Origin: Chloroflexota bacterium
GTDB taxonomy: Bacteria > Chloroflexota > Dehalococcoidia > Lucifugimonadales > UBA3495
Assembly (NCBI GenBank): GCA_009840165.1
Contig: VXOG01000079.1
Location: 1-61,897, forward strand
Direction of reading: 5' to 3'
Length of the DNA stretch: 61,897 nucleotides
The translations under genes were made by a program, and so were the position numbers. The notes under the pieces are model-generated. The model ran no database searches. It had not been told where the DNA came from and saw only the letters and a list, made by a program, of their open reading frames with translations. Positions 1 to 7,414 of the stretch are shown here, piece by piece (the first letter of the stretch is position 1; each line of letters opens with the position of its first letter).

Positions 1-228
1 GTTTTGGGGGTCATATTGGTGGTTTTGGCAGGCTGATGGGAGGATTTGGGGGAGCGGTGTTCGAGCGTGGGGCGTGATAGTCAGAATCAGGATTTACGGG
101 ATTTCACGATTAGCAGGATTGGGGGGCTGACAGTTTGAGTTGGGGCGATTGGATAGTGAATGGGTTGTTTTACACGTGTAGGGATAGTATAGAACGTGAG
201 TTCCCTAAACGTCGATAGGCTGGTGTCA
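1..228. other. Left edge, no gene recognised
   Basis: No convincing reading frame is seen here. Positions 81-120 contain a run of related AGGATTT/AGGATT-like words (TCAGAATCAGGATTTACGGG and following), which looks like a low-complexity dispersed repeat. The last ten bases (219-228, GCTGGTGTCA) are the left copy of the direct repeat flanking the MITE-like element. Confidence 0.5.
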
Positions 229-413
229 CAGGGCAATCGCATTTGAAACTTACAGGCCCGTCACTCCGGCGAAAGCCGGAGTCCAGAGGCCACAGAATGA
301 AGACAACGAAAGCGAAACTGGATATTCCAGGCAGTGGATACCGGCTTTCGCCGGTATGACGGTCGCCGAGAGCGCCGGATCAATGACCCAACGGTTGAAA
401 TGCGATTGCCCTG
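229..413. mobile_element. MITE-like element, copy 1 (185 bp)
   Basis: The element begins CAGGGCAATCGCATTT and ends with its exact reverse complement (398-413), giving 16-bp perfect terminal inverted repeats. It is flanked by the 10-bp direct repeat GCTGGTGTCA at 219-228 and 414-423, as expected of a target-site duplication. Two hairpins lie inside: about 269-284 (loop GAAA) and about 340-356 (loop TTTC). It has no coding capacity. A copy of identical length with 9 mismatches is at 59870-60054, also with a 10-bp direct repeat. The mobilising transposase is not in the window. Confidence 0.88.
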
Positions 414-527
414 GCTGGTGTCAGTAGGTTTGTCAGGTTTTTGGCGACCGCTGCCGTACCGGAAGGGATGCCCCAACGTGATAGCATGGCGGTATCTGCA
501 AACCGGATGGAATCCAAGGGCGAAATC

Positions 528-2339
528 ATGGGCAATCTGAACGTAGCGAACCGGACGCTGGCGATCATGGACAACCTGGCGTTTCTGCGCCGGTTGAACA
601 ACGAGTGCATTGACCTGATTGCCATTGACCCGCCCTTTGCCGCCAATGAAACCTTCACCGGCAACCCACGCCCACCCATCAGCGATGCCGAGTACGCAGA
701 GGAAATCGCGCTGGCGCAGGCGCACGGGGTCGAGCACAATGAAGGCCAGGGCCTGACCCGCGTCCACGACATCTGGAGTTGGGACGAGGATGTGCATCCG
801 CAATGGAAAATGCGCATTGAGGACGATTACCCGTCGGTGCACGCGGTGATCCAAGCGGTGGAGGCGTGCGCATCGGAAAACGAGGCGGCGTACATCGCAT
901 TCATGGCGTCAAGGCTGCTGGAATGCCGGCGGGTGCTGAAACCGACGGGCAGCATATACGTCCATTGTGATGGCCACGCCAACAGCTACCTACGGATGCT
1001 GCTGGACGCTGTGTTTGGAGCGGATAGTTACCGGGCGCAAATCACCTGGCAGAGAACATCCGCGCATAATGATTCCAGGACGTTCGGCAACGTGTCGGAC
1101 ACGATTCTTTTCTATAGCCGACAGAATCGCATAAATGTCAACGACGTTAGAGTTCCGCTCGATTCCGAATATGTAGAACGGTTTTACCGTTTTGAGGATG
1201 AGGGCGGAAAGTACCAACTTGGAGACCTAACAGCCGCCGGCGTACGACGCGGTGAGACTGGCGATCCCTGGCGTGGAAACGATCCCAATCGCAACGAAAG
1301 GCATTGGGCAGTGCCAATGACCGGCCTATATGCTGCCTGGATAGAGGAGACCGTCATCCCGGGATATCGGAGTATCAGTAGCCCGCTGGCTCGGCTGGAC
1401 GCGCTGGATAAAGCAGGGCTGATTTATCATCCGGCCGACGGTGGTATGCCACGCCTCAAGCGCTACATCACGGGTTATTCCGGCCAAGTGCCATCCGATA
1501 TGTGGACCGACATTCGTAACTTGTCCGGTCAGTCTGCTGAACGCACGGGCTATGCCACCCAGAAACCACTGGAGCTCTACGAGCGCATAATAAAGGCCAG
1601 CAGTAACCCCGGCGACGTAGTGTTAGACGTATTCGCAGGCTGCGCCACCACCGCGGTGGCCGCGGAGCGGTTGGGGCGTCAGTGGATTGCCTGCGATATG
1701 GCGTATCGGGCGTGGACGATGCTGAAACGGCGGTTCCTGCAAAACGGTTGGAAAATGTCCGACACAACCAACGCCAGCTATGACGCGATGGCAAGAGTCA
1801 GGGCCGCACTACCTGACACGAAGGCCAAGACCATCCACACCCATACCATCGGTCCCGACGAATTGCCGGAGCGGGATGACGTTGACCCGGAGCCGCATCA
1901 CGCTTTGCGCCAGCCCCGCCGGGGAGCGCGGCAAAGCACACAATCGTCCAGTTGGTCGGGGCGCATCCCCAAGGATGAGGCAAAGCGGCTGCTGATGGAC
2001 CGGTTTGGGCCGCGCTGTTGGGGCTGCGGCTACGAACCACGCCGTCCCAACGGCAGCCTGGACGAGACGCTGCTGGAGGTTGACCACATCCGGGCGCGGC
2101 GGGCAACGCAGGGAACCCAGGGCAATGACGAACTTTACAACCTGGCGTTGCTGCATCGAACGTGCAACGGCATCAAACGCAACCGGATGACGCTGGAAGA
2201 GCTGCGGAATCACAACGCGATGAACGGGCTGCTCTACGTGGAGAAGGTGAGCGACCTGGTGGATCTGTACGAGGCGACGCAGTTTGCGGCGGAGCAGATT
2301 GCGATACATACGGCGAGGTATGGGTTGCAGACGGTTTGA
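528..2339 (+). CDS. Site-specific DNA methyltransferase fused to HNH nuclease domain
   Basis: This 603-residue protein joins two activities. The N-terminal part is an amino-methyltransferase: the catalytic DPPF motif (about residues 34-37) precedes the SAM-binding motif DVFAGCATT (about 365-373), the order of beta-class enzymes. The C-terminal 110 residues hold an HNH fold: CWGCG, then EVDHI, then LLHRTCNGIK. I chose the ATG at 528 because AAGGG lies 8 bases upstream and DPPF then sits at the usual distance from the N-terminus; the frame is open back to a TTG at 441. No separate restriction or specificity gene is adjacent, so it may be a self-contained restriction-modification protein or a solitary methylase with a nicking or regulatory HNH domain. 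The MITE-like element lies just upstream. Confidence 0.88.
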   Translation: MGNLNVANRTLAIMDNLAFLRRLNNECIDLIAIDPPFAANETFTGNPRPPISDAEYAEEIALAQAHGVEHNEGQGLTRVHDIWSWDEDVHPQWKMRIEDDYPSVHAVIQAVEACASENEAAYIAFMASRLLECRRVLKPTGSIYVHCDGHANSYLRMLLDAVFGADSYRAQITWQRTSAHNDSRTFGNVSDTILFYSRQNRINVNDVRVPLDSEYVERFYRFEDEGGKYQLGDLTAAGVRRGETGDPWRGNDPNRNERHWAVPMTGLYAAWIEETVIPGYRSISSPLARLDALDKAGLIYHPADGGMPRLKRYITGYSGQVPSDMWTDIRNLSGQSAERTGYATQKPLELYERIIKASSNPGDVVLDVFAGCATTAVAAERLGRQWIACDMAYRAWTMLKRRFLQNGWKMSDTTNASYDAMARVRAALPDTKAKTIHTHTIGPDELPERDDVDPEPHHALRQPRRGARQSTQSSSWSGRIPKDEAKRLLMDRFGPRCWGCGYEPRRPNGSLDETLLEVDHIRARRATQGTQGNDELYNLALLHRTCNGIKRNRMTLEELRNHNAMNGLLYVEKVSDLVDLYEATQFAAEQIAIHTARYGLQTV

Positions 2340-2415
2340 GGTGGACGGGTCGGCGGTGTGAGGAGATTGACCATGAACACAGCGAATATGGTAATTCGAT
2401 ACCTCGATGAATTAG

Positions 2416-2446
2416 GGCCGGCCCGTCGCGCCGGCCTATTTCTTTG
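2416..2446 (+). terminator. Possible intrinsic terminator after the methyltransferase gene
   Basis: A 7-bp perfect stem (GGCCGGC / GCCGGCC, 2416-2422 and 2430-2436) with a 7-base loop is followed by TATTTCTTTG. The T-run is interrupted, so efficiency is uncertain. Confidence 0.4.
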
Positions 2447-2475
2447 CTCCGGCTTGTTGGCGCCGGACCGTACCC

Positions 2476-2501
2476 TGGATTCCGGCTTTCTCCGGAATGA
2501 C
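2476..2501. repeat. Dispersed palindrome TGGATTCCGGC-type
   Basis: One hairpin unit beginning TGGATTCCGGC and ending CCGGAATGAC. The same unit recurs at 38393-38445, 48201-48263, 57542-57627 and inside both MITE-like copies. It fills part of the 322-bp gap between the methyltransferase and the decarboxylase genes. Confidence 0.8.
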
Positions 2502-2584
2502 GGGTGGGGTGCGGGGAGGACGGTAGTGTGAGGAATGGAGGTACGCCGGCTGTTGGCGACGGCCCTCTGCTGTAGGGCGATGAG

Positions 2585-2610
2585 TGGTTCGACAGGCTCA
2601 CCATGAGCGG
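2585..2610. repeat. Dispersed repeat TTCGACAGGCTCACC, intergenic copy
   Basis: A 26-bp sequence starting TGGTTCGACAGGCTCACC and ending GAGCGG, with an internal palindrome CTCACCATGAG. It matches 10663-10688 at 25 of 26 positions, where it is inside a coding sequence. Confidence 0.8.
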
Positions 2611-2623
2611 GGGCGATATGCGC

Positions 2624-2629
2624 TATACT
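2624..2629 (+). promoter_or_regulatory. Possible -10 box TATACT
   Basis: TATACT stands 33 bases before the decarboxylase alpha start, followed by a GAGAGGAG ribosome binding site. No convincing -35 box was found; the upstream DNA is the dispersed repeat. Confidence 0.4.
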
Positions 2630-2661
2630 AGCCCGCGATTTGCAGTGAGAGGAGTTTTCCC

Positions 2662-3168
2662 ATGACTTGGGCAGAGACCATTGTTGACACTCTGAAAAAG
2701 TGGGACACGTCGCTGATCGCGTACGTGCCCGACATATCTATTGACAAGGTTACCAGCATCATCGACGCCGACCCGTTCTTCCACCTGGTGTCCTGCACCC
2801 GGGAGGAGGAGGCCGTCGGCGTCGCGGTGGGCAGCTACGCCGTGGGCCGGAACGCCGCCGTGTTCATGCAGTCGAGCGGATTCGGCAACAGCATCAACGG
2901 CATCGCCAGCCTGTGCTTGCCGTCGCGCACGCCTATCCCCATCTTCATGAACCTGCGCGGGCAGGTCGGCGAGTTCAACATCGCCCAGGTCGCCATGGGC
3001 CGCAACACCAAGCCCATCCTGGACCTGTTCGGCATCGCGCACTACACCATCGAAAGCGAGGACCGGATGGATACGCTGCTGGACGGCGTGATGAAGCTGT
3101 GCCACGCCCACCGGAATCCGGTCGCCATCTGCATGACGCCCATGCTGCACGGAGGAAAAATTGCTTAG
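2662..3168 (+). CDS. Thiamine-diphosphate decarboxylase, alpha subunit (sulfopyruvate decarboxylase ComD-like)
   Basis: This 168-residue protein is the N-terminal PYR half of a split thiamine-diphosphate enzyme. It carries the TREEEAVGVAVG motif (about residues 46-57), whose glutamate activates the cofactor, and the MQSSGFGNSING segment typical of sulfopyruvate and phosphonopyruvate decarboxylases. The start ATG follows a strong GAGAGGAG site. The beta subunit follows with an 8-bp overlap, so the two are probably translated together and form a heteromeric complex in the cytoplasm. The likely reaction is decarboxylation of a 3-substituted pyruvate such as sulfopyruvate; the substrate cannot be fixed from sequence. 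No sulfonate uptake gene is adjacent. Confidence 0.82.
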   Translation: MTWAETIVDTLKKWDTSLIAYVPDISIDKVTSIIDADPFFHLVSCTREEEAVGVAVGSYAVGRNAAVFMQSSGFGNSINGIASLCLPSRTPIPIFMNLRGQVGEFNIAQVAMGRNTKPILDLFGIAHYTIESEDRMDTLLDGVMKLCHAHRNPVAICMTPMLHGGKIA

Positions 3169-3718
3169 GTTCGACGCCACCCAACTGGTCCTGCGCCACG
3201 CCGGCGACTCGCCCATCGTGGGCAACCTCGGCCCCACCAGCGACGAGCTCTATCACGCCGGCCACCGGGACCGCAATTTCTACACCTACGGCAACATGGG
3301 CCTGTGCTCGTCCATTGCGTTAGGCATGGCCCTGTCCACTGACGACAAGGTCATCTCGCTGGACGGCGACGGCTCGCTGCTGATGAATCTCGGAACCATC
3401 GCCACCGTCGGGCGCGAGATGCCCGAAAACCTGGTGGTAGTAGTCTGGGACAACGAGGCGTGGGCGCAAACCGGTGGTCAGCCCAGTCACACCTCCACCA
3501 ACACCAATCTCGAAGACGTCGCCAAGTCGTGCGGCATCAGCAAGACCACCACGGTGGACGACCTGGAAACGCTGGAAGAGGCGTTCGGGCGGGCGATGAA
3601 CGAACCTGGCCCCTGGTTTATCGTCGCCAAGATCGAAGAAGCGGAGCAGTATATGCCGGTTGCGCCGGTGGAGCCGGAGTTCACGCTGTATCGTTTTCGG
3701 AATACCTACGTGGGGTAA
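3161..3718 (+). CDS. Thiamine-diphosphate decarboxylase, beta subunit (ComE-like)
   Basis: This 185-residue protein is the C-terminal PP half of the enzyme begun by the preceding gene. It has the diphosphate- and metal-binding motif GDGSLLMN (about residues 69-76), completed by the DNEAWAQTGG segment. The start is TTG, supported by GGAGG at 3151-3155 and by the 8-bp overlap with the alpha gene. Length fits the beta subunits of sulfopyruvate decarboxylase. Fused single-chain versions exist in other organisms; here the split arrangement is kept. Downstream is an unrelated DUF3800 gene. Cofactor binding is well supported and the substrate is inferred. Confidence 0.82.
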   Translation: MLRFDATQLVLRHAGDSPIVGNLGPTSDELYHAGHRDRNFYTYGNMGLCSSIALGMALSTDDKVISLDGDGSLLMNLGTIATVGREMPENLVVVVWDNEAWAQTGGQPSHTSTNTNLEDVAKSCGISKTTTVDDLETLEEAFGRAMNEPGPWFIVAKIEEAEQYMPVAPVEPEFTLYRFRNTYVG

Positions 3719-3751
3719 TCGTGTAGCCTAGCTTTGGCAGGCAACGCAGGG

Positions 3752-4654
3752 ATGCCGGAGTACAGCGATTACATCATTTACGCGGACGAAAGCGGCGATC
3801 CGAACCCTACGTCCGTAGATTCCGATTATCCGGTTTTTGTCCTGAACTTTTGCGTGTTTCGGAAGGACGTTTATGCTGACTCCGTGCTGCCGGCAGTGGC
3901 GGGGTTCAAGTTCGCGCATTTCGGGCACGACATGGTGGTGCTGCACGAACATGATATACGCCGCCGAAACCTGCCTTTCACGTTCTTGCAAGATGAACAC
4001 AACCGCACCGAATTTATGGAGGGCCTGAGCGGGATAATCGCGGTGATGGATTTCACCATCATCGCAACGGTGATTGACAAACGTCGGATAGCGGAGCAAC
4101 AGACGGCAACAGCGGACCTCTACGAATTGTCCTTTGGATCGTGCTTGACGCAGGCTCATGACTTCCTGCAAAGCCACGGTCAGTACGGAAAAGGCGTCCA
4201 CATCGTGATGGAACGGCGAGGAATTCGAGAGGACAACAGGCTGGAGCGGGAATTTCAGCGCACGCAAGAAAGAGCGACTTCAGCGAACGAGCCATTGTCC
4301 GGCTTTGAGATTATCTTTGCCGACAAGAAGACGAATTCGACGGGGTTACAGATCGCCGACTTGACGGCTCGCCCTATCGGTAGACACTTTGTCGCGCCGG
4401 AACAACCAAACCGAGCGTGGAATTTGCTGAGTCCCAAGTTGTTCAACGGCTCAAACCCCGATTCAGACGAACGCGGTTTGACCGTGCTCCCCGAAACGCG
4501 AAAGGCCCGGAGGTATCCGGGTCCTTTAACAGCGATTGGGAATTACACACGGCCCTCAGCGACAGGTTCGTACTACTCCAAGACCTGCCGCCCGCCGGCT
4601 CTGCCAGCGTTCAACGAAAGGACCCAGTTGCACAGCTCCTTCCGCCGGCCGTAA
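3752..4654 (+). CDS. DUF3800 domain protein
   Basis: The protein opens with YIIYADESGDPN, the acidic N-terminal signature of DUF3800, and contains GLQIADLTARPIGRH further on, a second family hallmark. DUF3800 proteins are thought to have an RNase H-like fold and often occur near mobile or defence genes; their activity is unproven. I prefer the ATG at 3752 over a TTG at 3734 because the domain starts right after it, although no good ribosome binding site is visible. The family core ends near residue 240. The last 60 residues are proline- and arginine-rich and look unlike the rest, so a frameshift or readthrough past the natural end is possible. Confidence 0.8.
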   Translation: MPEYSDYIIYADESGDPNPTSVDSDYPVFVLNFCVFRKDVYADSVLPAVAGFKFAHFGHDMVVLHEHDIRRRNLPFTFLQDEHNRTEFMEGLSGIIAVMDFTIIATVIDKRRIAEQQTATADLYELSFGSCLTQAHDFLQSHGQYGKGVHIVMERRGIREDNRLEREFQRTQERATSANEPLSGFEIIFADKKTNSTGLQIADLTARPIGRHFVAPEQPNRAWNLLSPKLFNGSNPDSDERGLTVLPETRKARRYPGPLTAIGNYTRPSATGSYYSKTCRPPALPAFNERTQLHSSFRRP

Positions 4655-4673
4655 CCATCCCCAATCACAACTC

Positions 4674-4684
4674 TATACTATACT
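4674..4684 (+). promoter_or_regulatory. Possible overlapping -10 boxes upstream of the 2-oxoacid dehydrogenase operon
   Basis: Two overlapping TATACT hexamers (4674-4679 and 4679-4684) lie about 120 bases before the E1 alpha start. The intervening leader contains no other recognisable signal. No clear -35 box was identified. Confidence 0.3.
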
Positions 4685-4801
4685 TGCGCGGTATAAGCGT
4701 CAAACGTCCGGTTTGCCAGCCCTGCCCGGTTGGTCTATCATTGCGTCAGGCGGCTCTGGTCGCCGGCTTACGCTTAATGTAGTCAGGAGACAACCCGCCC
4801 G

Positions 4802-5842
4802 ATGACTCAGGCTAATGTTACCGACGCCGAACCCGCCATTGCGACCGTCGGGAGAAATGCGGAAGCGCCGCTGCCGGCGGGATTGACCGCGGACGACCTG
4901 CTTGAGGTTTGCCGGCAAATGATCCTGGTGCGCGCTATGGACGAGCGCATCTGGATGATGAACCGGCAGGGCAAGGTTCCCATCGCGGCGTCGTGCCAGG
5001 GCCATGAGGCGGCGCAGTTGGGTTCGCTGCTGGCGGCGCAGAAGGATGGCGATTGCTTCCTGTTCCCATACTACCGGGATCTGGCGGTCAAAATGGCCGT
5101 TGGGCTGACGCCGCGCCAGGTAATGCTGTCCTTCATGGGGAAGGACGGCGAACCCTATTCCGGGGCAAGACAGTTTCCGCTCCAGGGCGCTGACCTGCCG
5201 CGCAACATCATCCAGATTTCCAACGTGGTCGCCGCCGGCCTTACCCAGAGCGTGGGGTATGCGTTGGGCTGCAAGATGCTGGGCGACGACACGGTCACAC
5301 TCTGCTATTTCGGCGACGGAGCCACCAGCCAGGGCGAAACCCACGAGGCCATGAACTTCGCGGCGATCCACAATTTACCCGTGGTTTTCATTTGCGAGAA
5401 CAATAAGTTCGCCATCTCAACCCCCCAGGAAATCCAGATGGTGGTGAGCGACGTGGCGGCCCGCGCGGAAGGCTACGGTTTCCCCGGATTCGTGATCGAC
5501 GGTTTGGACGTGATTGCCTGCTACGAGGCGACGCGCCAGGCCATCGAGCACGCCCGCACCGTCGGGCCGGCGCTGATCGAGATGAAGGTGGAGCGGTTCA
5601 TGCCCCACACTACCGACGATGACGACCGCCGTTATCGGGACCGCGACGCGCTGGACGCGGCCCGGCAATTCGACCCGGTGGCCGTATTCCCGGCGCAGAT
5701 GGTTGAGCAGGGAATCGTTACGCAGGCCCGGGTCGACGAATTCCGCGCGGATGCTCAGAGCCAGGTGAACGACGCGACGGATTTCGCGGATGCGGCGCAG
5801 CCGCCGGACGCATCAACGATTTATGACCACCTGTACGTTTAG
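4802..5842 (+). CDS. 2-oxoacid dehydrogenase E1 component, alpha subunit
   Basis: E1 alpha binds thiamine diphosphate and, with E1 beta, decarboxylates a 2-oxoacid and passes the acyl group to the lipoyl arm of E2. The 346-residue chain has the cofactor motif starting GDGATSQGE (about residue 171) and ending ENNKFAIS, and a loop HTTDDDDRRYR near residue 270 resembling the phosphorylation-loop region of branched-chain 2-oxoacid dehydrogenases. This points to branched-chain rather than pyruvate substrates, but that is inference. It is the first gene of an operon with a small membrane protein, E1 beta, E2 and LipB. No E3 (dihydrolipoamide dehydrogenase) gene is in the window. Confidence 0.92.
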   Translation: MTQANVTDAEPAIATVGRNAEAPLPAGLTADDLLEVCRQMILVRAMDERIWMMNRQGKVPIAASCQGHEAAQLGSLLAAQKDGDCFLFPYYRDLAVKMAVGLTPRQVMLSFMGKDGEPYSGARQFPLQGADLPRNIIQISNVVAAGLTQSVGYALGCKMLGDDTVTLCYFGDGATSQGETHEAMNFAAIHNLPVVFICENNKFAISTPQEIQMVVSDVAARAEGYGFPGFVIDGLDVIACYEATRQAIEHARTVGPALIEMKVERFMPHTTDDDDRRYRDRDALDAARQFDPVAVFPAQMVEQGIVTQARVDEFRADAQSQVNDATDFADAAQPPDASTIYDHLYV

Positions 5843-5853
5843 CCGCGCAGGGC

Positions 5854-6324
5854 ATGGCTGGAATAGGCGAGAGCAAAAGCCTGCGGGACCGCTCCCTGCG
5901 CTATCTATGGCGGTTGGTACGCCTGCTTTTGGCGGTGGCTATCTATGCTCTGGTATTATGGTACGGAGTTGAGACAGCACAGAAGCTAGACGCGCCCAGG
6001 GTATTGTCCGGAGTCGCTGTTGCGCTGATTGCTTTGGGGATTGCCGGTAGCACTTACCGAATCCTGATTGACGTAGCAAGAGAAGGGAAAGGAGCCATCA
6101 TGGTACTGGCAGCATTCCTCAACGAAAAACTGGTGGAACCGCAAAGGCGGAGACTTCGAGCCGAGGGACGCGAAGCGGGGCGGGCTGAGGGACGTGAAGA
6201 AGGGCGAGCCGAAGCCCGAGCTGAAGTAATAGCCGAAGGGCGCGCCCGCCTGATAGAGGAGGGCATTGACCCTGACCTCATTTTCCCACTGAAAGAAGGA
6301 AGGGATGATTCCGAACGCTGCTGA
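5854..6324 (+). CDS. Small membrane protein with charged Arg/Glu-rich tail
   Basis: This 156-residue protein is not a known part of a 2-oxoacid dehydrogenase, yet it sits 11 bases after E1 alpha and 33 bases before E1 beta. Two hydrophobic segments (about residues 21-38 and 50-71) are followed by a highly charged stretch of repeated AEGRE/AEGRA units (about 103-131), predicted helical. Similar 'AEGRE' tails occur at the ends of various bacterial proteins of unknown function. The topology suggests an inner-membrane anchor with a cytoplasmic helix. It could tether the complex, or it could be an unrelated insertion in the operon. I do not recognise a family. Confidence 0.7.
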   Translation: MAGIGESKSLRDRSLRYLWRLVRLLLAVAIYALVLWYGVETAQKLDAPRVLSGVAVALIALGIAGSTYRILIDVAREGKGAIMVLAAFLNEKLVEPQRRRLRAEGREAGRAEGREEGRAEARAEVIAEGRARLIEEGIDPDLIFPLKEGRDDSERC

Positions 6325-6357
6325 TTGCTCAGCATCCGTAATTGCAGGCGGCGCTTT

Positions 6358-7341
6358 ATGGCAGAAATGACGGTAATTGAGGCAGTGCGTTCGGCGCTGC
6401 ACGAAGAGATGGAGCGGGATGAGCGCGTGTTCGTCATGGGCGAGGACGTGGGGCAGCGCGGCGGCGTGTTCCTGGCCACCCAGGGATTCATCGAGGACTT
6501 CGGCCCGCAGCGCGTGATGGATACCCCGCTGGCGGAAGCGTCAATCATGGGCATCGCGCTGGGCGCGGCATTCCGAGGGATGCGGCCCATACCCGAAGTC
6601 CAGTTCTCCGATTTCGTGTGGCCCAGCGTCAATCAGCTGATTGGCGAGGCGGCACGCTCCCATTACGGCACCAACGGCGCGCTGAAGGTTCCCATGACGG
6701 TGCGCATCCCTTACGGCGGCGGGATACGCGGCGGACTTTTTCATTCGCAGAACGTTGAGGCTCTGTTCTTTCATACGCCCGGGCTGCTGGTGGTCACGCC
6801 GTCCACGCCCTACGAGGCCAAGGGGCTGCTGAAATCGGCCATTCGCGACGACAACCCGGTGATTTTCCTGGAACACAAGAAGACCTACCGGCTGGTGCGC
6901 GGCGAGGTTCCGGACGAGGAATACACGCTGCCCATCGGCCCCGCGGACGTGAAGCGGGTCGGTTCCGACGTGACCGTTGTGAGTTACGGACTTTCCATGC
7001 ACTACTGTCTGGCCGCGGCGGCGGCAGTGGCCGACGACGGCATCAGCGCTGAGGTGGTGGACCTGCGGACGCTGAAGCCGCTGGACTCTGAGACCATATT
7101 GGAGTCGGTGCAGAAGACGGGCAAGCTGCTGATTGTGCATGAGGATAACATCAGCGGCGGCATCGGCGCGGAGGTCGCGGCGCTGGCGGCGGACGATGCG
7201 TTTGAATATCTGGACGCCCCTATCGCGCGGCTGTGCGGACCGGACGTGCCCACCATGCCCTTCGCGCAATCCCTAGAAGACGCTTATATGCCGAGCCCCC
7301 AGGCGATTGCCGCAGAAATCCGGCGGTTGGCAGCGTACTAG
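6358..7341 (+). CDS. 2-oxoacid dehydrogenase E1 component, beta subunit
   Basis: E1 beta completes the thiamine-diphosphate active site with E1 alpha. The chain opens MAEMTVIEAVRSALHEEM and has the GEDVGQRGGVF segment (about residues 25-35), the LAEASIMGIALG segment that contributes the cofactor-activating glutamate, and the C-terminal transketolase domain with GKLLIVHEDN. The ATG at 6358 is chosen because family alignment begins there; the frame is open back to a TTG at 6325. Length (327 residues) is normal. A dispersed GTCATTGCGAGCG-type repeat lies between this gene and E2. Confidence 0.92.
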   Translation: MAEMTVIEAVRSALHEEMERDERVFVMGEDVGQRGGVFLATQGFIEDFGPQRVMDTPLAEASIMGIALGAAFRGMRPIPEVQFSDFVWPSVNQLIGEAARSHYGTNGALKVPMTVRIPYGGGIRGGLFHSQNVEALFFHTPGLLVVTPSTPYEAKGLLKSAIRDDNPVIFLEHKKTYRLVRGEVPDEEYTLPIGPADVKRVGSDVTVVSYGLSMHYCLAAAAAVADDGISAEVVDLRTLKPLDSETILESVQKTGKLLIVHEDNISGGIGAEVAALAADDAFEYLDAPIARLCGPDVPTMPFAQSLEDAYMPSPQAIAAEIRRLAAY

Positions 7342-7356
7342 TATCCCTGTTGAATT

Positions 7357-7397
7357 GTCATTGCGAGCGTCCGCCTATGGCGGATGGCAATCTCGTT
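7357..7397. repeat. Dispersed repeat GTCATTGCGAGCG...GCAATCTCGTTAC
   Basis: An imperfect inverted unit with ends GTCATTGCGAGCG and GGCAATCTCGTTAC and an inner TCCGCC/GGCGGA stem. It lies in the 73-bp gap between E1 beta and E2 of the operon. Related copies are at 22161-22190, 44613-44642, 58986-59016 with 59041-59076, and 60114-60143. Confidence 0.8.
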
Positions 7398-7414
7398 ACT
7401 ATGAGGACTGATCA

